Below are positions 59,710 to 64,000 of a stretch of 64,000 nucleotides of DNA, piece by piece. The number at the start of each line of letters is the position of its first letter. The first letter of the stretch is position 1. The translations under genes and the position numbers were made by a program. The stretch covers positions 62,001-126,000 of the forward strand of contig PXRO01000017.1 of assembly GCA_003021685.1 (NCBI GenBank), written 5' to 3'. The notes beneath the pieces are model-generated. The model saw nothing but the letters and a program-made list of their open reading frames with translations. It did no database searches and had not been told where the DNA came from. The stretch comes from Halobacteriales archaeon QS_4_62_28 (GTDB taxonomy: Archaea; Halobacteriota; Halobacteria; Halobacteriales; Haloarculaceae).

Positions 59710-60675
59710 ATGACGACCTCGTCGAGCGAGGCGACGGAGGACACCACGCTTCGCAGTTCGGTCCCGCCGCTTCGCCTGTGGGTGAAGACGTTCCTGATCG
59801 GCCTCTGCATGGGATCGGCCGACGCGGTGCCGGGGGTATCAGGTGGGACTATCGCACTGATCGCTGGCATCTACGAGCGCCTCATCGCGGCCGTCACTGC
59901 CGTCACGCCAGAGCGGGGGATCTACTTCTGCCGGGCGTTGCTTCCGGTTGACGGCGGCACCTCGCCTCGTCGGGCGGTCGTAGTGCTGGAGGAGATCGAC
60001 ATCTGGTTCCTGCTGGCACTCGTCGCCGGCGTCGGCGTGGCGGTCGTCGCCGTGACGCGGATCGTCCACGTCGCCAGCCAGAACGCGCCGGTGGTGCTGT
60101 ACGGCGTCCTCTTTGGGTTGATCGCCGCCTCTGCGATCATCCTCCTGCGCGAACTCAGTATCCGGACGGAATTCCAGGCGGCGGCCGGCGTCGTCGGCTT
60201 CGTCGTCGCCTTCCTGCTGTCGGGTCATATCACCTTCCTGGAGCGAGGCGGCCTCCTCGTCGTCTTCGTCGCCGGTGCCGTCGCCGTCAGCGCGATGATC
60301 CTGCCCGGTATCTCCGGGTCGCTGTTGCTCGTCATCCTCGGGCAGTACACGCGGATGTCCGAGACACTGAGTAACTTCATCGACGCGCTGATCGGTCTCG
60401 TCGGGGGAGACCCACTCGCACCGGCGGTCGAGCTTGGGACCGTCGTCGCGACCTTCATGTTCGGTGGTCTGGTCGGCCTCTTTACCATCTCGCGGTTGAT
60501 CCGCCGGGCACTCGACGCGAACCGACGGGCGACGCTTGCCTTCCTCGTTGCGCTGGTCGTCGGGGCCCTGCGTGCGCCGATCACTGAACTGTCTACGGAG
60601 TACGGCGTCACCTGGTCGGTCGAACCGATCACCACCTTCTGGTACGCCGTCGATCTCGACCTCGACGGGGTCTGA
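59710..60675 (+). CDS. DUF368 membrane protein (polyprenyl-phosphate transporter family)
   Basis: 321-residue protein with eight to ten hydrophobic segments and the DUF368 signature SADAVPGVSGGTIALIAGIY near residue 40, with the related block SAMILPGISGSLLLVILGQY repeated in the second half (inverted-repeat fold). Bacterial DUF368 proteins recycle undecaprenyl phosphate across the membrane. By analogy this could flip dolichyl phosphate for S-layer N-glycosylation, which is inference. ATG at 59710 chosen. Confidence 0.87.
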   Translation: MTTSSSEATEDTTLRSSVPPLRLWVKTFLIGLCMGSADAVPGVSGGTIALIAGIYERLIAAVTAVTPERGIYFCRALLPVDGGTSPRRAVVVLEEIDIWFLLALVAGVGVAVVAVTRIVHVASQNAPVVLYGVLFGLIAASAIILLRELSIRTEFQAAAGVVGFVVAFLLSGHITFLERGGLLVVFVAGAVAVSAMILPGISGSLLLVILGQYTRMSETLSNFIDALIGLVGGDPLAPAVELGTVVATFMFGGLVGLFTISRLIRRALDANRRATLAFLVALVVGALRAPITELSTEYGVTWSVEPITTFWYAVDLDLDGV

Positions 60676-60726
60676 CGGGCTTCGTCGAAACGATCACGAT
60701 TCTGTACACTCTCAGAGCGTTTCAAC

Positions 60727-60810
60727 TACACCGGTGGACGTATACAGCGATACATCTAACCCGGAGACCGTGACAGCCGAGATGTATCAAACGGTGTGTC
60801 CACCGATATA
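60727..60810 (+). repeat. palindromic element C2 (family C)
   Basis: 84 bp with ends TACACCGGTGGACG and TGTCCACCGATATA and an inner inverted pair GATACATCT/GAGATGTATC. It aligns with the reverse complement of C1. Located between the DUF368 gene and a convergent lipoprotein gene, 51 bp after the former's stop. Confidence 0.8.
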
Positions 60811-60894
60811 TGCCGAAAACTATCTTAAAATCAGGACGTGAAGCACTCAAACACGCGATCCGAGCGACACCCTGAAATCAGCAACGTGTTACGA

Positions 60895-61311
60895 TCATTC
60901 ATATGATCCTATCGAAATATCATCCGGACGAATTTCGACCCTCAGATTTCGCCCGTTGTCTACTGCAAATTGACTTACCTGGATGGTTTCAGACCTGGTG
61001 ATGTCTGCCGTCGAAACCTGAATAGCATAGCTTCCTGTCTCCGTAATTCCCACATCAACAACCCTACTGTCACCTGAATCAAGACTCAACGACGTATCTA
61101 CGATGCTCGTTGAGTTTTTTGATGCAGATAATTGTACAGATATTTCCTTTTTGGTATTTTTGACATTATTTATAACTCGAATGTCAACTCCTGGATTAGA
61201 TTGTGTCGTTGAAGTAGTTTCCTCTGAGGCGTCAGGTGACACACATCCAGTTATAAATAGGGTCGTTACGGAACAACTTTTGATTATCTCTCTTCTACCT
61301 AACTTTTTCAT
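60895..61311 (-). CDS. small lipoprotein of AT-rich composition, unknown function
   Basis: 138 residues: twin-arginine-like start MKKLGRREIIKSCSVTTLF, lipobox FITGC, then a Ser/Thr-rich linker and a single beta-sandwich domain (IRVINNVKNTKKEISVQLSA; TGSYAIQVSTADITRSETIQ). It resembles small haloarchaeal exported lipoproteins but I do not recognise it. The gene is far more AT-rich than its neighbours, suggesting acquisition from a different source. An ATG two codons earlier (61317) is also possible. Confidence 0.65.
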   Translation of the reverse strand: MKKLGRREIIKSCSVTTLFITGCVSPDASEETTSTTQSNPGVDIRVINNVKNTKKEISVQLSASKNSTSIVDTSLSLDSGDSRVVDVGITETGSYAIQVSTADITRSETIQVSQFAVDNGRNLRVEIRPDDISIGSYE

Positions 61312-61511
61312 GTACATAGAGTTCGGAGTCTATTTGAAACGTTTTTTGCCCTCCAACTACCTCAGGCCCGCTCGTCAAACCACAGTCGGTTCCTTCCCAG
61401 TAAAAAACAGTGTCTATAGTCGACGATTGAGATCTTATACTGTCTATACCACTACGCTTGTCTCGATTGTACCGAAATAACTAATACATTGTAGTGTCTG
61501 CCGGGTGGTGT

Positions 61512-61637
61512 ATGGCTGATCGCCTCACATATCGCGACGTCAGTGCGATGAAACGCCACTACTGCCGCGAGAACGACAACATCGTGGGGTTTTTCGGGGG
61601 AACCGAGGACGACGAGGCCGGGGAATCGAACGACTGA
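61512..61637 (+). CDS. 41-aa small protein near the urease genes, unknown function
   Basis: MADRLTYRDVSAMKRHYCRE followed by NDNIVGFFGG and an acidic end. Preceded at about 25 nt by a TATA-like AATAACTAATA (61486-61496). Strong haloarchaeal composition and promoter spacing argue for a real gene. I know no function; a link with the urease cluster is only positional. Confidence 0.45.
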   Translation: MADRLTYRDVSAMKRHYCRENDNIVGFFGGTEDDEAGESND

Positions 61638-61687
61638 TATCAGATCACCAAATTTTCGTGTGCAGCCCCGTATACACTTCGTCACCT

Positions 61688-61819
61688 ATGAGCGACCGGG
61701 CTCCGGTGAGCGTCTTGCTCCCGACAGTCGAGTGGACCAGGGCGTGTGACCAGGTGGCTACACAGTTGGTGGAAGGCGACGAACTGTTCGTTATAGAGTC
61801 GGTCGGTGCTGTCGGTTAG
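61688..61819 (+). pseudogene. truncated glycosyltransferase-like N-terminus
   Basis: 43 codons (MSDRAPVSVLLPTVEWTRAC, DQVATQLVEGDELFVIESVG) resemble the first beta-alpha units of a family-2 glycosyltransferase, then stop. The TAG overlaps the ureF stop on the other strand. Probably a fragment left by rearrangement at the edge of the urease cluster; too short to be an enzyme. Confidence 0.35.
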
Positions 61820-62505
61820 CTCAAAAAGAGTCGCCTATCGGCCCGCTCGTGTACTGCCGAACTGATCTCGATCAGCGGCGCGAACGGCGTCATCGCCGCC
61901 AGCGCCCGCTCGGCACTCGCTTCGACGGCCTCGATCATCACCGGCCGCAGATCGTCGAGCACGCGCTGGACTGCCGTCGATCCGAGGCGCATTAATCGCT
62001 GGGCCGCCCCGAGCAGCGCCGAGACGAACTCGTGGCAGGCCAGCAGGCAGGCCTCACGAACGCCAACGCCCTCGCGGCCGGCGATTGTCCCCAGCACGAC
62101 GGGGTAGTTCCCCGCGGCAGCACCCGCGTCGATAGCGTCCGCGTACTCGTCAAGCAGGTCGTCCGACCGCAGGTCGCGCTGGAGATCGAGGAGTCGCTCG
62201 CCCGTTCGCTCTGCACTCTCGCGAAACTCCGCCGACAGCGTCACCGCCTGCAGCCGCTGGTCGGCAGCGACGACACCGGCACAGTCGCCCTCGCTCGCGG
62301 CGGCGTGGGCCACCCGCAACGCCACCAGGTCGCCGGGGCCGAGTTGCTCCGTGAGATACGTCGACAGCAGCGCCCGCAGGTCGTCGCTGTCCCCGACCCG
62401 GTCCGACGCGATGAACTGCTCTAGCCCGTAGGAGACGCTGTCGGTGCCCACGGGCAGGGCGGTGTCGGCGAGTCGGAACGCCGCCAGCGTCGTGTCGTCG
62501 CTCAC
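61816..62505 (-). CDS. ureF: urease accessory protein UreF
   Basis: 229-residue all-helical chaperone that with UreD and UreG inserts nickel into urease. Typical blocks are LADTALPVGTDSVSYGLEQF at the N-terminus, the central GNYPVVLGTIAGREGVGVRE and the C-terminal RLGSTAVQRVLDDLRPVMIE. It starts with GTG overlapping the ureE stop by 4 nt. Order ureD-ureE-ureF implies that ureG and the structural genes lie outside the right edge of the window. Confidence 0.92.
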   Translation of the reverse strand: MSDDTTLAAFRLADTALPVGTDSVSYGLEQFIASDRVGDSDDLRALLSTYLTEQLGPGDLVALRVAHAAASEGDCAGVVAADQRLQAVTLSAEFRESAERTGERLLDLQRDLRSDDLLDEYADAIDAGAAAGNYPVVLGTIAGREGVGVREACLLACHEFVSALLGAAQRLMRLGSTAVQRVLDDLRPVMIEAVEASAERALAAMTPFAPLIEISSAVHERADRRLFLS

Positions 62506-63089
62506 GAGTCGCCCTCCGTGTCGATATCGTGGATCGCGTGACTGTGAGCGTGTGACTCGTCGTCCGTGTGGCCACTGTGGCTGTGACTAACCGAATCGCT
62601 GTGACTGTGCCTGCCGTCGCCCTCGTCGAACAGCGCCGGCGACACCGCTTCCTCGGTCATCGTCGCGCCTTCGGGCAAGTGCGGGCGGATCTCGGCGTCC
62701 ATCCGATCACGGTTCTCGGCCAGCGGGAGATACGCGCGCTCACCCTCGATTGTGAGGTCCCAGTGACGATTACCGACGGCGTGGCCCAGTTCGACGGCGG
62801 CAGTCACGGCGTCGGTCGATTCCTCGCTCTCGCTGAGATCGACGACCAGTGCGGTGACCTGTGCCAGCGAGACGACGACGAGTGTGTCCCCGGCCGCGAG
62901 TACGTCGCCGTCGCGCAGTTCGCGAGCGACGACGATGCCCAGGTCGGTGCCGTCGTCGGCAGTCGTTCGCACTCGCGAGCGGCGGCGCTCGGTGTCGTCG
63001 ACCGTCACCCGAAGGGGGGCCGCGCCGTCGAGGCGGTCGGCGAGTTCCGGTTCGTCCCGGTGGCCCAGATGACTGTCTGCGACGAGCAT
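62502..63089 (-). CDS. ureE: urease accessory protein UreE, nickel carrier with His-rich tail
   Basis: 195-residue metallochaperone. The N-terminal peptide-binding-like domain contains RRRSRVRTTADDGTDLGIVV; the middle LGHAVGNRHWDLTIEG carries the conserved GNxH site; the C-terminal 45 residues are His-rich (GRHSHSDSVSHSHSGHTDDE, then SHAHSHAIHD), giving at least nine His for nickel storage. It overlaps ureD by one base (TGATG) and ureF by four. Confidence 0.93.
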   Translation of the reverse strand: MLVADSHLGHRDEPELADRLDGAAPLRVTVDDTERRRSRVRTTADDGTDLGIVVARELRDGDVLAAGDTLVVVSLAQVTALVVDLSESEESTDAVTAAVELGHAVGNRHWDLTIEGERAYLPLAENRDRMDAEIRPHLPEGATMTEEAVSPALFDEGDGRHSHSDSVSHSHSGHTDDESHAHSHAIHDIDTEGDS

Positions 63090-63991
63090 CAGTTCTTTCG
63101 CACCTCCGGAGCAGGGACGCCGAGCACCGCCTGCCGGCTCTCGTCTCTGGCGGCGTGGAGCGTCTCGGTGACCGGTTCGCTCTCGTGGCCGAGCGCACGG
63201 ACGACGACGCCAGCGTCGTTCGGAAGGGTCGTCGCGCCCGCTGTCGCCGGCCCGCCAGCGACCCGCCCGTGGATCTCGTCGGCGAGGCTCTCACAGTCCT
63301 CGTCCGGTGCGAGCACGTACAGCGTCCCGTAGACCGCACACTCTCCGAGGACGCCGGGGGCCGTCGGGTCGCCGTCGGCGGGGTCGAGATGTGTCGCGTC
63401 GGCGGCCAGCAGTCCGTCCTCGCCCCGGACCTCGAACCGCGAGACGAACCGCTCGAAGTCGAAGCGCTCGCCGCGAGCGAGTCGTCCGGGGACGACGACG
63501 TCGCCGACGATGGCACTCGCGCCGGCGTCGAGGTCGAGGGTCACGTCCTGGCAGTACCGGGCGTCGGGATTAAGAATCGTCGGTTCGGGCACGTAGTCGA
63601 GGTGACCGCCAGCGGCAACCGACAGCGACACGTCGGCGGCGGCGTAGTTGCACTTCATCGAGAGCACCTTTGTCGCGCTCTGGGTCGTGACGCTGGCGAC
63701 GGCGTCGGTGCCGACGGTTATTTCGACGGTGTGGCGGTCGCCCTGTGCGATACCGCCGGTGGGCGACTGGACGAACACCGTCGTCGCGTCGGGATGGGGA
63801 TCGTGGTCGAGCGTGCCGCTGACGTGGAAGGGAACGCGGGCCAGATCCCGGGCGAGATAGCTCTCGCCGTCGGCAGCTACCCGGAAGGCCAGTTCCAGCT
63901 GGCCCACCTTTCCCGGTGCCCCGACCGCCGCCTGTGGAACCGGTTCGCTCGCGTAGCCCTCGAAGGCAGGATGGGGCGCGTCGGTGGCCAT
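63089..63991 (-). CDS. ureD: urease accessory protein UreD
   Basis: 300-residue UreD (UreH), scaffold of the urease activation complex. Blocks seen are GKVGQLELAFRVAADGESYL, VFVQSPTGGIAQGDRHTVEI, TTQSATKVLSM (TQSATK is the family signature), YVPEPTILNPDARYCQDVTL and FERFVSRFEVRG. The ATG at 63991 lies 10 bases inside the window edge, so the gene is complete. Head of the accessory genes seen here, but probably downstream of urease genes beyond the edge. Confidence 0.93.
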   Translation of the reverse strand: MATDAPHPAFEGYASEPVPQAAVGAPGKVGQLELAFRVAADGESYLARDLARVPFHVSGTLDHDPHPDATTVFVQSPTGGIAQGDRHTVEITVGTDAVASVTTQSATKVLSMKCNYAAADVSLSVAAGGHLDYVPEPTILNPDARYCQDVTLDLDAGASAIVGDVVVPGRLARGERFDFERFVSRFEVRGEDGLLAADATHLDPADGDPTAPGVLGECAVYGTLYVLAPDEDCESLADEIHGRVAGGPATAGATTLPNDAGVVVRALGHESEPVTETLHAARDESRQAVLGVPAPEVRKN

Positions 63992-64000
63992 CTACGCGAA

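Overview
This window reads as haloarchaeal chromosome. It is GC-rich, the proteins are strongly acidic (D/E-rich), and there are archaeal TATA boxes close to start codons. Secreted proteins carry Tat lipoprotein signals or a PGF-CTERM tail. Markers of the lineage include L15e, an archaeal-type RNase P RNA, a UbaA-like SAMP activator, crtB, a pair of Hvo_1808-like surface proteins and many haloarchaea-only families. The genus cannot be named from sequence alone.

Layout. 0-5 kb: a four-gene BMP-type nucleoside/purine ABC importer operon (minus strand). 5-10.6 kb: ABC exporter, thiE, an AEC carrier, a small membrane protein and an M28 peptidase. 10.7-16.8 kb: siroheme nitrite/sulfite reductase, small Cys-rich proteins, a ParB-like HTH protein, a SIMPL lipoprotein and a TIGR00341 membrane protein. 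16.8-17.8 kb: a decayed stretch with two gene remnants. 17.8-21.5 kb: engB, a DHH phosphoesterase and two UspA proteins. 21.5-23.3 kb: an AT-richer two-gene integrative element (membrane-tethered HNH nuclease plus tyrosine integrase with an in-frame UGA). 23.3-25.5 kb: GNAT/UspA pair and haloarchaeal hypotheticals. 25.6-32.6 kb: a peptide ABC importer with a fused two-domain ATPase. 32.6-38.2 kb: dihydroorotase, a lipoate-ligase-like protein, a membrane protein, an M23-like protein, a DUF4385-type protein and an isochorismatase-like hydrolase. 38.3-42.8 kb: twin zincin lipoproteins, pncB and the RNase P RNA. 43-47.6 kb: a tiny zinc finger, a PGF-CTERM surface protein, a GcvT/YgfZ protein, a geranylgeranyl-reductase-type flavoprotein and an amphi-Trp protein. 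47.6-49.2 kb: a tnpB-only IS1341-type element. 49.4-56.3 kb: RNB exonuclease, HxlR regulator, crtB, rpl15e, a BtuF-like protein, ubaA and vapBC. 56.4-61.8 kb: M32 and M20 peptidases, a hairpin/minisatellite stretch, a DUF368 transporter and a lipoprotein. 61.8-64 kb: urease accessory genes ureD-ureE-ureF, which run in from beyond the right edge.

Functional links. Two complete import systems (nucleoside and peptide) sit beside several intracellular peptidases. An isochorismatase-like hydrolase (nicotinamidase candidate) and pncB could form a short NAD-salvage route. UbaA, crtB and L15e are housekeeping.

Most unusual signal. At least a dozen dispersed nested palindromes of about 80 bp, in three sequence families (A, B, C), lie between genes. 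Many are docked exactly on stop codons, so that the first base of the element is the last base of the upstream TGA/TAA. One family-B copy appears to have been split by the 1.8-kb integrative element. Two near-identical B copies bracket a 2-kb gene block. I know of no described element with this combination of properties, but I could not search databases.
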